Positions 42,332 through 52,814 of a stretch of DNA of 64,000 nucleotides are shown one piece after another (within the stretch, counting starts at the first letter, position 1; every line of letters begins with the position of its first letter). The translations under genes and the position numbers were made by a program. The notes beneath the pieces were generated by a model. It ran no database searches, had not been told where the DNA came from, and saw only the letters and a list, made by a program, of their open reading frames with translations. This stretch comes from an uncultured Pelagibacteraceae bacterium (lineage in GTDB: Bacteria; Pseudomonadota; Alphaproteobacteria; Pelagibacterales; Pelagibacteraceae), in contig CACHPJ010000001.1 in the NCBI GenBank assembly GCA_902581775.1, positions 1 through 64,000 on the forward strand, read 5' to 3'.

Positions 42332-43306
42332 ATGCACAATCGTAATTTTTTAAAAATTATTACTTTTATTTTTTTTCTTACTATAAGCTTTAATTTTTTA
42401 TTAAAAGCTGAAGAGGATAAAATTGATGCGATTGCTGATCAAATAAATATTATATCAAAAGATTTAAAAACGCTTGAAAAAGCCGTTTATAAAAAATCTG
42501 ATATAACTGTGTCAAATTCTTCAAACAACTTGAACGAAGATGTTTTAACAAAACATTTATTAAAATTAAATGAAATTGAGGATCAATTTAGAGAATTAAC
42601 TAACCGCTTTGAAGAAATAAATTTTAAATTAGATAAACTTTCTAATAGAGTTACAAAAATTCAGTCTGATACTCAACTTAGATTTACTGACTTAGAAGAT
42701 CTAAATTCTTCAAATATTTCAAAAATTAATAAAAAAAATAATTCCAAAAAAAAATCTACAAAATTACCAGGGAGTGACAAACCTCAGGATTTTGGAGCTG
42801 CACCTGCTTACTCAACAGCAAGTCTTCCAGAAAAACAAGAAACACAATCAATAGATTCAGCTGGAACAGTTATAACTGAACAAGCAGAAAAAGTAGAATC
42901 TCTTTTACCGGAAAAGCCACCAGCTAAACAATATGAATTTGCTGTAAGTTTTATGAAAATAGGAGATTATGAAACCGCAGAATTTGCTTTAAAAGAATTC
43001 ATTGAAAAAAATAAAGATCATGATCTAGCTGGTAATGCTCAATATTGGTATGGAGAAACTTTTAGAATTAGACAACTTTACTCTGATGCCGCAACAGCGT
43101 ATCTTGACGGATACCAAAATTACCCGAAAAGCAAAAAGGCTCCTGACAATCTCCTTAAACTTGGAATTACTTTGGTTCAATTAGGGGAAAAAGATCAAGG
43201 TTGTTCAATGATTTTAGGAGTAAAAAAACAATATCCAAAAGCTAACAAGTCTGTGTTACAAAAAGCACAATATGAAGAGAAAAAATTCAAGTGTGCAAAA
43301 TCATAA
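42332..43306 (+). CDS. cpoB: Tol-Pal-linked TPR protein CpoB (YbgF)
   Basis: A 324-residue periplasmic protein: signal peptide (FLKIITFIFFLTISFNFLLKAEE), a long coiled-coil segment (about 30-130), a polar linker and a C-terminal YbgF/TPR domain (about 205-320; YEFAVSFMKIGDYETAEFALKEFIEKNKDHDLAGNAQYWYGETF). CpoB couples peptidoglycan synthesis to outer-membrane constriction. A terminator lies between it and pal, so it may have its own promoter. tilS overlaps its 3' end by 35 bp. Confidence 0.87.
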   Translation: MHNRNFLKIITFIFFLTISFNFLLKAEEDKIDAIADQINIISKDLKTLEKAVYKKSDITVSNSSNNLNEDVLTKHLLKLNEIEDQFRELTNRFEEINFKLDKLSNRVTKIQSDTQLRFTDLEDLNSSNISKINKKNNSKKKSTKLPGSDKPQDFGAAPAYSTASLPEKQETQSIDSAGTVITEQAEKVESLLPEKPPAKQYEFAVSFMKIGDYETAEFALKEFIEKNKDHDLAGNAQYWYGETFRIRQLYSDAATAYLDGYQNYPKSKKAPDNLLKLGITLVQLGEKDQGCSMILGVKKQYPKANKSVLQKAQYEEKKFKCAKS

Positions 43307-44294
43307 AAACTTTTATTTAAGTAAAAAATTTCAAAAAAGCTATATAGTTTTTAAAAAAATTGTTCAAAAATATATTAAAAAAAAAAATATTTTAGCTGCT
43401 ATTTCAGGCGGACCAGACAGTTTAGCTTTAGCTACACTCTGTAACTTTTATGGTAAAGAAAATAAAAATAAAATATTTTACGTTTTAATTAATCATAATT
43501 TAAGAAAAAATTCCTCAAAAGAGGCAAAAATTGTAAAAAAAATATTTTTAAAAGAAAAAATTAAACTTCAAGTTATAAATAATAAAAAAAAAATTTCTAA
43601 AGACATCCAAAATCAAGCAAGAATAGTAAGATACGATCTATTAAGTACTTTTTGTAAAAAAAACAATGTAAAATTTATTTTGACAGGTCATCATAGCGAT
43701 GATCAAATTGAGACTTTTTTAATTAGACTTTCAAGAGGAAGTGGAATCGATGGTTTATCATCTATGAAATTAGTTACAAAATTAAATAAAAACATTAAGC
43801 TATTAAGGCCATTACTCAGTTTTAGAAAACAAGATTTAGTTGAAATAACTAAAAAAACTTTTGGAAAAAGTTTAAAAGATCCTAGCAATAAAGATAAAAA
43901 ATTTCTTAGAACAAAAATTAGAAATCTTGCTAAAAATTTTGAGAAAAATGGTATACATCATGACCAAATAATTCGCTCAATTAAAAACCTGGCCTCCACA
44001 AAGGAGACTGTTGAAAATTATATTCATAAGATAAGTAAAAAATGTCTATTAAAGAAAAAAAATAAATATTTAATAAATACAAATTTACTTTTTTCAGAAA
44101 CCAATGAAATTCAATTAAAAATCTTAAGTAATTCTATCAAGTCTCTTACCAAATCTTACTATCCACCTCGGTCAAAAAAAATTGTGAAAATGATTGAAAG
44201 ATTTAAAAGAACTTTAGTAAACAAATCTACTTTAGGAGGTTGTTTGATCACAAAAAGAGGTAAAATGATGATTTTAGAAAGGGAATTAAGGTAA
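43272..44294 (+). CDS. tilS: tRNA(Ile)-lysidine synthase
   Basis: A 340-residue N-type ATP pyrophosphatase that makes lysidine at C34 of tRNA-Ile(CAU). The PP-loop is AAISGGPDSLAL (42-53); LINHNLRKNSSKEA and LTGHHSDDQIETFLIRLSRGSGIDGLSSM (about 137-165) and FGKSLKDPSNKDKKFLRTKIRN follow. The start overlaps cpoB by 35 bp, so the first residues may be over-called; no better start is near. The cpoB-tilS-ftsH order is conserved. Confidence 0.9.
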   Translation: MKRKNSSVQNHKNFYLSKKFQKSYIVFKKIVQKYIKKKNILAAISGGPDSLALATLCNFYGKENKNKIFYVLINHNLRKNSSKEAKIVKKIFLKEKIKLQVINNKKKISKDIQNQARIVRYDLLSTFCKKNNVKFILTGHHSDDQIETFLIRLSRGSGIDGLSSMKLVTKLNKNIKLLRPLLSFRKQDLVEITKKTFGKSLKDPSNKDKKFLRTKIRNLAKNFEKNGIHHDQIIRSIKNLASTKETVENYIHKISKKCLLKKKNKYLINTNLLFSETNEIQLKILSNSIKSLTKSYYPPRSKKIVKMIERFKRTLVNKSTLGGCLITKRGKMMILERELR

Positions 44295-44352
44295 AATTGT
44301 AAAAAATGATTAATTATTATAACAATTTAATTATACTGGGTTATTTTTAACA

Positions 44353-44380
44353 CTTGTTTATATAGCAAAAATACCTAAAT
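44353..44380 (+). promoter_or_regulatory. Possible sigma-32 (RpoH) promoter of ftsH
   Basis: CTTG (44353-44356), then 17 bp, then CCTAAAT (44374-44380). This fits an alphaproteobacterial heat-shock pattern of CTTG-N17/18-CYTATNT except for one base. It lies just before the ftsH ATG at 44388, implying an extremely short leader. ftsH is a heat-shock gene in many bacteria and rpoH lies at 50803-51699. In such AT-rich DNA chance matches occur. Confidence 0.35.
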
Positions 44381-44387
44381 TTATAAT

Positions 44388-46286
44388 ATGAATTTAAAAA
44401 ACTTATTTATGTGGATGATAATAATCCTGCTTTCAGTAGGGTTATTTAATATGTTTCAAAATCCCGAAAACGTTAACTCAGCAAAAAGCAAAGTTCCTTT
44501 TTCAAAATTTCTTAAAGAGGTAGATGATGGAAGAGTAATTCAAGTTGAAATACAAGGAAACAATATTAAAGGTAAACTTGCAGATGGATCTAATTTTACA
44601 ACTTATTCACCAAACTATCCTAATCTAGTTGAAAAATTATCTGAAAAGGGAGTGAGCATTATTGCAACTCCACTAGAGGATAAAATGCCTTCACTTTTAG
44701 GAATCTTATTATCTTGGTTCCCAATGCTTTTACTTATTGGAGTTTGGATATTTTTTATGCGCCAAATGCAAGGTGGAAAAGGTGGTGCCATGGGGTTTGG
44801 AAGATCAAAAGCAAAACTTCTAAATGAAGCACAAGGAAAAGTAACTTTCAATGATGTTGCCGGGGTTGAAGAGGCAAAAGAGGAAGTTGAGGAAATAGTT
44901 GAATTTTTAAAAGATCCAAAAAAATTTAGTAGATTAGGTGGAAAAATTCCGAAAGGCGCTCTCTTGATTGGACCTCCTGGAACTGGTAAAACTTTATTAG
45001 CAAAAGCAATCGCTGGGGAAGCTAACGTTCCTTTCTTTTCAATTTCTGGTTCTGATTTCGTAGAAATGTTTGTTGGAGTAGGTGCTTCTAGAGTACGAGA
45101 TATGTTTGAGCAAGGAAAAAAACATTCTCCTTGTATAATTTTCATCGATGAAATTGATGCCGTAGGCAGAAGTAGAGGGGCAGGTCTAGGCGGAGGCAAC
45201 GATGAAAGAGAACAGACTTTGAATCAGCTTTTAGTAGAAATGGATGGTTTTGACACCAATGAAGGAATAATTTTAATTGCAGCTACAAACAGACCAGATG
45301 TTCTTGATCCTGCATTATTAAGGCCAGGAAGATTCGATAGACAAGTTGTTGTTGGTAATCCCGATATTGTTGGAAGAGAAGCTATACTTAAGGTGCACAT
45401 AAAAAAAATTAATACCGGCCCAGATGTTAAGCTAAGAACTATTGCAAGAGGTACTCCAGGATTCTCTGGTGCTGATTTAGCAAACTTGATTAATGAGTCG
45501 GCATTATTAGCTGCTAGAAAAAATAAGAGAGTGGTAACAATGTCTGATGTTGAGGAAGCAAAAGATAAAGTTATGATGGGTGCTGAGAGAAGATCGATGG
45601 TAATGTCTGAAGATGAAAAAAAACTTACAGCATATCACGAAGGTGGCCACGCTATAGTCGCATTAAATGAAAAAGCATCTGATCCAATTCATAAAGCTAC
45701 AATTATACCAAGAGGTAGGGCATTAGGTATGGTCATGAGATTGCCCGAACGAGATCAGCTTTCAGTCACAAGAGAAAAAATGTACTCAGATATTGCTGTT
45801 GCTATGGGTGGAAGAATTGCCGAAGAGTTAATTTTTGGACACGATAAAGTAACTTCTGGTGCATCATCAGATATCGACATGGTAACAAAAATGGCTAAAA
45901 ATATGGTAACAAAATACGGAATGAGTAAAGAATTGGGAACCATAGCTTATGGAGAAAATGAAGAAGAAGTTTTTTTAGGAAGATCAGTCACAAAGCAACA
46001 AAACATGTCAGAGGAAACAGCTAAAAAAGTGGATTCTGAAGTTAAAAAAATAGTCGATAAAGGGTATGAAAGAGCTAAAAAAGTTTTAACTGAAAAGATT
46101 GATGATTTGCACAAGATTGCTAAAGCTTTATTAGTTTATGAAACACTATCTGGCGATGAGATAAGAGATTTAATCTTAAGAGATATTAAACCATCAAGAT
46201 CTTTTAAAGATGACAAAGAGGACGATAATAAAAAAGAGTCTTCGGCACTCGATTCTTTAGGTCTTAAACCCAAACCGGCAATTTAA
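44388..46286 (+). CDS. ftsH: ATP-dependent zinc metalloprotease FtsH
   Basis: A 632-residue inner-membrane AAA+ protease. Two membrane helices (about 5-22 and 102-124) flank a periplasmic domain. The AAA domain has Walker A GPPGTGKT (195-202), [10 protein letters not shown] (251-260) and the second region of homology [20 protein letters not shown]. The zinc site is HEGGH (417-421). FtsH removes damaged membrane proteins and, in many species, RpoH and LpxC. It is followed by folP 11 bp later. Confidence 0.97.
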   Translation: MNLKNLFMWMIIILLSVGLFNMFQNPENVNSAKSKVPFSKFLKEVDDGRVIQVEIQGNNIKGKLADGSNFTTYSPNYPNLVEKLSEKGVSIIATPLEDKMPSLLGILLSWFPMLLLIGVWIFFMRQMQGGKGGAMGFGRSKAKLLNEAQGKVTFNDVAGVEEAKEEVEEIVEFLKDPKKFSRLGGKIPKGALLIGPPGTGKTLLAKAIAGEANVPFFSISGSDFVEMFVGVGASRVRDMFEQGKKHSPCIIFIDEIDAVGRSRGAGLGGGNDEREQTLNQLLVEMDGFDTNEGIILIAATNRPDVLDPALLRPGRFDRQVVVGNPDIVGREAILKVHIKKINTGPDVKLRTIARGTPGFSGADLANLINESALLAARKNKRVVTMSDVEEAKDKVMMGAERRSMVMSEDEKKLTAYHEGGHAIVALNEKASDPIHKATIIPRGRALGMVMRLPERDQLSVTREKMYSDIAVAMGGRIAEELIFGHDKVTSGASSDIDMVTKMAKNMVTKYGMSKELGTIAYGENEEEVFLGRSVTKQQNMSEETAKKVDSEVKKIVDKGYERAKKVLTEKIDDLHKIAKALLVYETLSGDEIRDLILRDIKPSRSFKDDKEDDNKKESSALDSLGLKPKPAI

Positions 46287-46297
46287 GAAGCATACCA

Positions 46298-47356
46298 ATG
46301 AATAAATATTACACTCGAGCGTGTAATTTTTATTATGGTTATCGCGCAAAGTACCTTATTAAAAAAAAACTAGCATTACCATTATGTGGAAATAAAGAGA
46401 TTGCTTTTGATAAGATTGAATTATTTACAAGAAATTCTAAATTTACAACTTCTAAAAAGATAAAAATAAAAAAAATAAATTTATTAAAATTTAAAGTAAA
46501 AAAAAAAATTAAAGAGGATTTAAAAAAAATTACATTAAAAAGAAAAAACTTTTTATTAAACGTAAATTTTTCTGAACCTTCTATAATGGGTATTTTAAAT
46601 TTAACGCCTGACAGTTTTTCAGATGGTGGCAAATATAATAAAAAAAAAAGTTCTGAGCAACACATAAAGAAAATGATAATTTCAGGCGCCAACATTATAG
46701 ATGTTGGAGGTGAGTCTACAAGACCTGGATCAAAAACAGTTCCAATAAATAAGGAGTGGGATAGGATTAAATACACGATTAAAAATTTTAAAAAAAAATA
46801 TAAAAAAATTTGTCTTTCACTTGATACAAGAAAACCAGAGATCATGATAAAAGGATACAATTATGGTGTAGATTTAATAAATGATATTTCAGGCTTTAAT
46901 TATAATGATCAATCTAAAGATAAACTAATAAATATGAGTATTCCTAAAGTGATTCATCATATACAAGGAACTCCTAATACAATGCAAAAAAATCCAAAAT
47001 ACAAAAATGTTCTTTTAGATATTTATGATTTTTTTGAAAAAAAAATAAATGATTCGAATAACAAAGAATTAGTTTTAGACCCCGGTATTGGTTTTGGAAA
47101 AAATTTGAAACATAATTTGACTTTAATTTCAAAAATTTCTTTGTTTCATAGTCTTGGATTTCCTATTTTAATCGGAACTTCAAGAAAGAGGTTTATAGGA
47201 CAATTAACTAAAAATTATGATAGCAAAACTAGATTAGGAGGAACGCTTGCATCAGTTCTTTTTTTACTTTCACAAGGTGTACAAATGTTTAGAGTACATG
47301 ATGTGCAAGAAATTAAACAAGGTATTTTAGTATTTAAAAAGATTTACAAAGATTAA
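46298..47356 (+). CDS. folP: Dihydropteroate synthase
   Basis: A 352-residue DHPS that joins p-aminobenzoate to the pterin pyrophosphate in folate synthesis. The catalytic barrel begins near residue 93 with IMGILNLTPDSFSDGGKY, then DVGGESTRPGS, DLINDISGF, HHIQGTPNTMQ, DPGIGFGKNLKHN and IGTSRKRFIG. It has an N-terminal extension of about 90 basic residues, longer than the E. coli enzyme but in line with many alphaproteobacterial forms. It lies between ftsH and glmM, the common order. Confidence 0.92.
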   Translation: MNKYYTRACNFYYGYRAKYLIKKKLALPLCGNKEIAFDKIELFTRNSKFTTSKKIKIKKINLLKFKVKKKIKEDLKKITLKRKNFLLNVNFSEPSIMGILNLTPDSFSDGGKYNKKKSSEQHIKKMIISGANIIDVGGESTRPGSKTVPINKEWDRIKYTIKNFKKKYKKICLSLDTRKPEIMIKGYNYGVDLINDISGFNYNDQSKDKLINMSIPKVIHHIQGTPNTMQKNPKYKNVLLDIYDFFEKKINDSNNKELVLDPGIGFGKNLKHNLTLISKISLFHSLGFPILIGTSRKRFIGQLTKNYDSKTRLGGTLASVLFLLSQGVQMFRVHDVQEIKQGILVFKKIYKD

Positions 47357-47366
47357 ACACCTAATA

Positions 47367-48698
47367 ATGAAAAATAAATATTTTGGCACAGATGGAATAA
47401 GAGGCACAGTCAATAAAGGTAATATTACTGGAGAGAAATTTTTTAAGTTTGGTCTTGCGTCTGGTACTTATTTTAAAAATCAAAAAAAAAATAAACAAGT
47501 TGCGATTATTGCTAAGGATACAAGATTATCTGGATACACTCTTGAACCCGCTTTAGTCTCAGGACTTGTTTCTGGTGGAATGCACGTTTTTACGCTGGGT
47601 CCATTACCAACAAATGGACTTGCAATGTTAACTAAATCAATGAAAGCTAATATGGGGATTATGATTACTGCATCACATAATCCTTATTATGATAATGGTT
47701 TAAAATTATTTGGACCTGATGGGATGAAACTATCTGATAAAATTGAGAAAAAAATTGAAAAATTAATAGATGCAAAAAATACAAAACAACTAACAAATCC
47801 AAAACTATTAGGGAGAGTTAAACGATTAGAAGATGGAAATGATAAGTATGTAGAAATATTAAAAAATAATTTTCCAAATAGTTTTAAACTTAAAGGAACA
47901 AAAATTGTCTTAGATTGCGCAAATGGAGCTTGTTATAAAGCTGCCCCAAAATTACTAAAAGAGCTTGGAGCCAAAGTGATATCTCTCGGTGTAAAACCAG
48001 ATGGTCTAAATATTAATGAAAAATGTGGCTCAACTTACCCATCAAAAATTAGATTAGCAGTAAAAAAATTTAAAGCTAACTTAGGTATTTCTTTTGATGG
48101 TGATGCTGACAGAATTATTATGTGTGATGAGAATGGAAAAATTGTAAATGGAGATCAAATTATAGCTATGCTGGCTAGAAGATGGAAATTAAAGGGAATT
48201 TTAAAAGGAGGTGTGGTAGGAACTTTAATGTCTAATTATGGACTAGAAAAATTTTTAATGAAAGAAAAAATTAGATTTTCTAGATCCAAAGTAGGAGATA
48301 GGTATGTTAAAGAAAAGATGAAAAAATTGAATTTTAATTTAGGGGGTGAACAATCTGGCCATATTATTTTAGGAAAATTTGCTACCACTGGTGATGGTTT
48401 GCTTGTAGCGCTTGAGGTTTTATTTTCTTTGAGAAAAGGTAAGAAAGCCAGTGAATTACTAAATGTTTTTAAACCTTTGCCACAAATTTTAGAAAGTATA
48501 ATTGTAAGAGATAAACATATATTAAGTAAACCAAAATGTAAGAATGCAATTAAAATAGCCAACAAAATTATGAGCAACCAGGGAAGAATTTTGGTTAGAA
48601 AATCAGGAACTGAACCAAAAATTAGGATAATGGCCGAGTCATATGATAAAAGTTTAATTTTAAAATGTATAAAAATAATTAAGAGTTCGATAAAATAA
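47367..48698 (+). CDS. glmM: Phosphoglucosamine mutase
   Basis: A 443-residue enzyme that converts GlcN-6-P to GlcN-1-P for peptidoglycan and LPS. It shows YFGTDGIRGTVN (4-15), the phosphoserine loop MITASHNPYYDNG (about 97-109), the metal loop SFDGDADRIIMCD (about 239-251), GGEQSGHI and the phosphate-binding VRKSGTEPKIRIM near the C terminus. Its product could also feed PtmE, which is predicted to use GlcN-1-P. The gene ends directly before thiD. Confidence 0.95.
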   Translation: MKNKYFGTDGIRGTVNKGNITGEKFFKFGLASGTYFKNQKKNKQVAIIAKDTRLSGYTLEPALVSGLVSGGMHVFTLGPLPTNGLAMLTKSMKANMGIMITASHNPYYDNGLKLFGPDGMKLSDKIEKKIEKLIDAKNTKQLTNPKLLGRVKRLEDGNDKYVEILKNNFPNSFKLKGTKIVLDCANGACYKAAPKLLKELGAKVISLGVKPDGLNINEKCGSTYPSKIRLAVKKFKANLGISFDGDADRIIMCDENGKIVNGDQIIAMLARRWKLKGILKGGVVGTLMSNYGLEKFLMKEKIRFSRSKVGDRYVKEKMKKLNFNLGGEQSGHIILGKFATTGDGLLVALEVLFSLRKGKKASELLNVFKPLPQILESIIVRDKHILSKPKCKNAIKIANKIMSNQGRILVRKSGTEPKIRIMAESYDKSLILKCIKIIKSSIK

Positions 48699-49511
48699 TT
48701 GAAACCTAAATCTAAAATTTTAGTAATTGCGGGATCAGACTCATCTGGAGGAGCTGGAATTCAGGCTGATATTAAAACTATTACCGCATTGGGAGGGTAC
48801 GCAATGACAGCGGTTACTGCAATTACAACTCAGAATACTACAGGTGTTAACTCAGTATTGGCAATACCTCCAAAAGAAATAGAAAAACAAATTTTATTTA
48901 CTTGTAAAGATATAAAACCCGAAGCAATTAAAATAGGCATGCTTCACTCATCAGAAGTAATTCTGGCAGTCATAAAGGCTTTAAAAAAAGTTAAAACAAA
49001 AAAAATAATTCTAGATCCCGTTATGATTGCTAAAGGAGGCTTTAAGTTAATAAATGATAAAGCTATAGAAATTTTAAAAGAAAAATTGATAAAAAAAGTC
49101 CACCTGATAACACCCAACATACCTGAAGCAGAAGTTTTAACAAAAACAAAAATAAGAAACCTAGAAGATATGATTAATGCTGCCAATATTTTGCTTAGTT
49201 TAGGGATTAAAAATATCTTGATAAAAGGCGGCCATGGTAAAACAAGCACTATGTACGATGTTTTTCTAAATAAAAAAGAGTTTAATATTTACAAAAATAA
49301 AAGAATTAAAACTAGAAATACTCATGGAACAGGTTGTACTTTATCAAGCGCAATTACAACTTTTTTTGCATGTGGAAAAAATCTAAATAAGTCCTGTGAG
49401 CTTGGAATTAAATATGTTAATCAATCAATAAGATCCAATCTTAACTATGGAAAAGGTCATGGACCAATTAATCACTTAAGCTCAATTAAAATAAATAGGA
49501 AATATAGATAA
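48699..49511 (+). CDS. thiD: Hydroxymethylpyrimidine/phosphomethylpyrimidine kinase
   Basis: A 270-residue ribokinase-like kinase that phosphorylates HMP and HMP-P for ThiE. It has [18 protein letters not shown] (11-28), [40 protein letters not shown] and the C-terminal anion-hole block [13 protein letters not shown]. The start is TTG right after the glmM stop. It overlaps purA by 1 bp. With ThiE it lets a cell that imports the pyrimidine and thiazole parts make thiamine phosphate. Confidence 0.92.
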   Translation: MKPKSKILVIAGSDSSGGAGIQADIKTITALGGYAMTAVTAITTQNTTGVNSVLAIPPKEIEKQILFTCKDIKPEAIKIGMLHSSEVILAVIKALKKVKTKKIILDPVMIAKGGFKLINDKAIEILKEKLIKKVHLITPNIPEAEVLTKTKIRNLEDMINAANILLSLGIKNILIKGGHGKTSTMYDVFLNKKEFNIYKNKRIKTRNTHGTGCTLSSAITTFFACGKNLNKSCELGIKYVNQSIRSNLNYGKGHGPINHLSSIKINRKYR

Positions 49512-50800
49512 TGAAAAATGTTGTAGTTGTAGGCTCACAGTGGGGTGATGAAGGAAAAGGGAAAATTGTAGATTGGTTATCTAGTGAGGCTGATGTTGTT
49601 GCACGCTTTCAAGGGGGACACAATGCAGGCCACACATTAGTAATAGATAATGTTACATATAAATTAAGATTATTACCTTCAGGCATAGTTAGAAAAAATA
49701 AAATTTCTATTATAGGAAATGGTGTTGTTGTAGACCCTTGGGCACTATTAGAAGAGATAAGTGAAATTAAATCAAAAGGAATAAACGTAGATGAAAAAAA
49801 TTTAATCATTTCAGAGTCAGCTAATTTAATATTACCATTCCACAAAGAGATGGATGAAATAAGAGAAGATTCAGCTGGAAAATCTAAAATTGGGACAACT
49901 AGAAGAGGAATAGGTCCTGCTTACGAGGATAAAATTGGTAGAAGATCTATACGAGTAATGGATTTGGTTTCAGAGAGCAATCTAGACCGAAGACTAGAAA
50001 CTGTTCTTATACATCATAATGCAATTAGAAAAGGCCTTGGAAAAAAAATTTTTAAAAAAGATAAACTTAAGCAAGATCTTTTAAAAATAGCTCCAGAAAT
50101 TTTGAAATATTCTCAACCAGTTTGGAAAAGATTAAGCGAATTTAAATCTCAAAGAAAAAAAATTCTTTTTGAAGGTGCGCAAGGTATTTTATTAGATGTT
50201 GATCATGGCACCTATCCTTTTGTCACATCATCTAATACTGTTGCATCATCTGCTGCTACTGGTACTGGTTGTGGAGTTGACACTATAAATTATGTCCTTG
50301 GAATAACTAAAGCTTATACAACAAGAGTTGGTGAAGGTCCTTTTCCAACAGAATTAAAAGATAAAACTGGCGAACAGCTCGGCAGTAGAGGCAAAGAGTT
50401 TGGAACTGTTACTAGCAGAAAAAGAAGATGTGGTTGGTTTGACGGGGTCCTAGTAAGACAAACCATTAAAATATCAGGGATAAATGGTATTGCCTTAACT
50501 AAGCTTGATGTTTTAGATGAATTAGAGGAAATTAAAATGTGTGTTGCTTATGATCTAGAAGGTAAAGAAATTGATTATTTACCTGCAGCTGTAGAAGATC
50601 AACTAAAAGTAAAACCTATTTATAGATCTTTTGAGGGATGGAGAGCTAAAACAAACGGTATAAAAGATTTTGATAAATTACCAGATAATGCAAAAATTTA
50701 TATTAAGGAACTTGAAAAATTTATAGAGACAAAAGTGTCAAGTATCTCAACAAGTCCTGAGAGAAAAGATACAATACTTATAGAAAATCCTTTTAAATAA
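49511..50800 (+). CDS. purA: Adenylosuccinate synthetase
   Basis: A 429-residue GTP-dependent enzyme making adenylosuccinate from IMP and Asp. It carries [19 protein letters not shown] (4-22), [11 protein letters not shown] (33-43), [40 protein letters not shown] and [11 protein letters not shown]. Length is normal. It is the last plus-strand gene of the run from tolQ and converges with rpoH, with only 2 bp between stops. Confidence 0.97.
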   Translation: MKNVVVVGSQWGDEGKGKIVDWLSSEADVVARFQGGHNAGHTLVIDNVTYKLRLLPSGIVRKNKISIIGNGVVVDPWALLEEISEIKSKGINVDEKNLIISESANLILPFHKEMDEIREDSAGKSKIGTTRRGIGPAYEDKIGRRSIRVMDLVSESNLDRRLETVLIHHNAIRKGLGKKIFKKDKLKQDLLKIAPEILKYSQPVWKRLSEFKSQRKKILFEGAQGILLDVDHGTYPFVTSSNTVASSAATGTGCGVDTINYVLGITKAYTTRVGEGPFPTELKDKTGEQLGSRGKEFGTVTSRKRRCGWFDGVLVRQTIKISGINGIALTKLDVLDELEEIKMCVAYDLEGKEIDYLPAAVEDQLKVKPIYRSFEGWRAKTNGIKDFDKLPDNAKIYIKELEKFIETKVSSISTSPERKDTILIENPFK

Positions 50801-50802
50801 TT

Positions 50803-51699
50803 TTATTTAGCTGCAAGCAAGTTTTTAGATTTATTTGCATTAATCATTGATTTTTGAAGTTTTTCAAAAGCTTTAGTTTCTATCTGTCTAATTCTTTCTC
50901 TACTAATTTTGTATTTTTTACTTAAATCCTCTAAAGTTTGAGGGTTTTCATTCAATCTTCTAGCTTCAATTATTTCTTTTTCTCTAGTATTAAGAATTTT
51001 TATTGCGTCTTTAAGTAGATTTTTTTTATTTTCAAGCTCTTGTCTTTGAGAAATTAAAAGTTCCTGATCTAGACTTTCATCTACCAGCCAATCTTGCCAT
51101 TCCTCAGTTTCACCTGATTTAATTGGATCATTAAGTGACTTTTCTTGACCCATCATTCTTCTATTCATATTTACAACTTCTTCAGAACTTACATCTAGTC
51201 TTTTTGAAATTTCATTAACCTGCTCATTTCTTAAATCACCTTCTTGACCAGGAGCAATTTTATTTTTTATTTTTCTTAAATTAAAAAAGAGTTTTTTTTG
51301 AGCTGTAGTAGTTCCCATTTTTACCAGGCTCCAAGATCTTAATACATATTCTTGTATTGCAGCTTTAATCCACCACATTGCGTATGTTGCAAGTCTAAAA
51401 CCTTTATCGGGATCAAACTTTTTAACTGCTTGCATCAATCCAATATTACCCTCAGATATTAATTCATTAATTGGTAATCCATAGCCTCTATAACCCATTG
51501 CAATTTTTGCAACCAACCTTAAATGACTTGTGACCAATTTGTGAGCTGATTTTAAGTTTCCTCTATCTTTCCAATTTTTAGCAAGCATATACTCTTCCTC
51601 TGCGTCTAACATTGGAAACTTTTTTATCTGAGATAAATATAGCGACAAACCACCTGTGTTAGGTGTTGGCAGATTTGACAGTTCATTATTTTTTTTCAT
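50803..51699 (-). CDS. rpoH: RNA polymerase sigma-32 factor
   Basis: A 298-residue heat-shock sigma factor. Region 2 shows LVTSHLRLVAKIAMGYRGYGLPINELISEGNIGLMQAVKKFDPDKGFRLATYAMWWIKAAIQEYVLRSWSLVK; the RpoH box follows as TTAQKKLFFNLRKIKNK; region 4 reads LNTREKEIIEARRLNENPQTLEDLSKKYKISRERIRQIETKAFEKLQ. These are specific for RpoH rather than RpoD. Its likely targets include ftsH in this window. It is transcribed with or just after rluD. Confidence 0.95.
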   Translation of the reverse strand: MKKNNELSNLPTPNTGGLSLYLSQIKKFPMLDAEEEYMLAKNWKDRGNLKSAHKLVTSHLRLVAKIAMGYRGYGLPINELISEGNIGLMQAVKKFDPDKGFRLATYAMWWIKAAIQEYVLRSWSLVKMGTTTAQKKLFFNLRKIKNKIAPGQEGDLRNEQVNEISKRLDVSSEEVVNMNRRMMGQEKSLNDPIKSGETEEWQDWLVDESLDQELLISQRQELENKKNLLKDAIKILNTREKEIIEARRLNENPQTLEDLSKKYKISRERIRQIETKAFEKLQKSMINANKSKNLLAAK

Positions 51700-51723
51700 A
51701 TGAATTATTTATATGTTGTGTAA

Positions 51724-52713
51724 TTAATTTTCAACCACTTGTTTTTCAAGAAAATTCAATAATTTTTTAAAATCCTTTGGAACGGAAGACTCAAAACTAA
51801 TCAATTTTTTATTTGAAGGATTTTTTAAAGTCAAATTTTTGGCATGTAATGCTTGGCCATTTAATTCTTTAATTAAATTTTCAAATTTTTTTTCAATATT
51901 TTTAAAACCTCTTAATTTTTTTCCGTAATACTTATCACCAATTATATAATTTTTTATAAATTGCATATGAACTCTAATCTGGTGAGTTCTACCTGTTTCA
52001 AGATTAAATTCAACTAAACTGACCTTAGGAGTACTTTTGATATTATATACTTTTATAGTTTTATAATTTGTTATAGCTAGTTTCCCTTTTTTTTCACTAA
52101 CAGACATCAATTTTCTATTCTTTTTACTTCGTTGAATGAATGTTTTTATTTTACCTTTTAGGGGTCTAATAACTCCCCATATTAAAGCAAGATATGTTCT
52201 TTTAATTGAATGATCACTAAACTGCTGGCTTAAAAAATTATGAGCAAAATTATTTTTTGCTACAACTAGTAACCCACTTGTATCTTTATCGATTCTATGA
52301 ACTATTCCAGGTCTAATAGGGCCATTTATATTTGATAAATTATTATTATATTTATAAATAAGAGCATTTACTAATGTGTCTTTATAATTTCCTGCACCTG
52401 GATGAACCACCATTCCACTTGGCTTGTTAATTACTAAAATATTATTATCTTCATAAACAATATCTAGCTTAATTTTTTTCGGCTTAACAATTACTTTTTC
52501 TTCCAACTTTATACTAATTTGTATTTGTTGATCTCCTTTAATTTTTTTTGAAGGTGAAGAAATAATTTTATTATCTACCTTAACATTTTGATTTTCAATT
52601 ATTTTTTTTAAATATGTCCTAGAAAAATCAGGTATTTTTTCCGATAATAATATATCAAGCCTTTTACCTTCATCTTTTATGTTGGATAAAAATTTGATTG
52701 TGTTATTTATCAT
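51724..52713 (-). CDS. rluD: RluA-family 23S rRNA pseudouridine synthase (RluD-type)
   Basis: A 329-residue pseudouridine synthase. An N-terminal S4 RNA-binding domain (about 14-70) is followed by the catalytic barrel with NKPSGMVVHPGAG (about 96-108), PGIVHRIDKDTSGLLVVAKN with the catalytic Asp, YLALIWG and LETGRTHQIRVHM. RluD types modify helix 69 of 23S rRNA. It is upstream of rpoH on the minus strand, a pairing common in alphaproteobacteria. Its start faces tRNA-Arg across a 23-bp gap. Confidence 0.92.
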   Translation of the reverse strand: MINNTIKFLSNIKDEGKRLDILLSEKIPDFSRTYLKKIIENQNVKVDNKIISSPSKKIKGDQQIQISIKLEEKVIVKPKKIKLDIVYEDNNILVINKPSGMVVHPGAGNYKDTLVNALIYKYNNNLSNINGPIRPGIVHRIDKDTSGLLVVAKNNFAHNFLSQQFSDHSIKRTYLALIWGVIRPLKGKIKTFIQRSKKNRKLMSVSEKKGKLAITNYKTIKVYNIKSTPKVSLVEFNLETGRTHQIRVHMQFIKNYIIGDKYYGKKLRGFKNIEKKFENLIKELNGQALHAKNLTLKNPSNKKLISFESSVPKDFKKLLNFLEKQVVEN

Positions 52714-52736
52714 TTCTATTTAAATTATATACATTT

Positions 52737-52813
52737 GCGTTCGTAGCTCAACTGGATAGAGCGTCTGACTTCGGATCAGAAGGTTGAGGGTTCAAATCCT
52801 TCCGGGCGCACCA
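52737..52813 (+). tRNA. tRNA-Arg (TCG)
   Basis: A 77-nt cloverleaf. The acceptor stem GCGTTCG pairs with CGGGCGC (two G-U pairs) and CCA is encoded. The anticodon stem TCTGA/TCAGA frames loop CTTCGGA, so the anticodon is TCG at 52771-52773, reading CGN codons. The T arm has GGTTCAAATCC. The 3' end is one base from the stop codon of the convergent GT17 gene. Confidence 0.95.
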
Positions 52814-52814
52814 A

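Noticed and set aside
43272-43306. Frameshift between cpoB and tilS
   Set aside because: The 35-bp overlap joins two complete proteins; TilS simply starts inside the cpoB end.
44615-45199. 194-codon minus-strand open frame
   Set aside because: It is the antisense shadow of the highly conserved FtsH ATPase domain and has no family features.
46339-46860. 173-codon minus-strand open frame
   Set aside because: Antisense to folP; its residues reflect poly-A coding on the other strand (many Phe and Ile).
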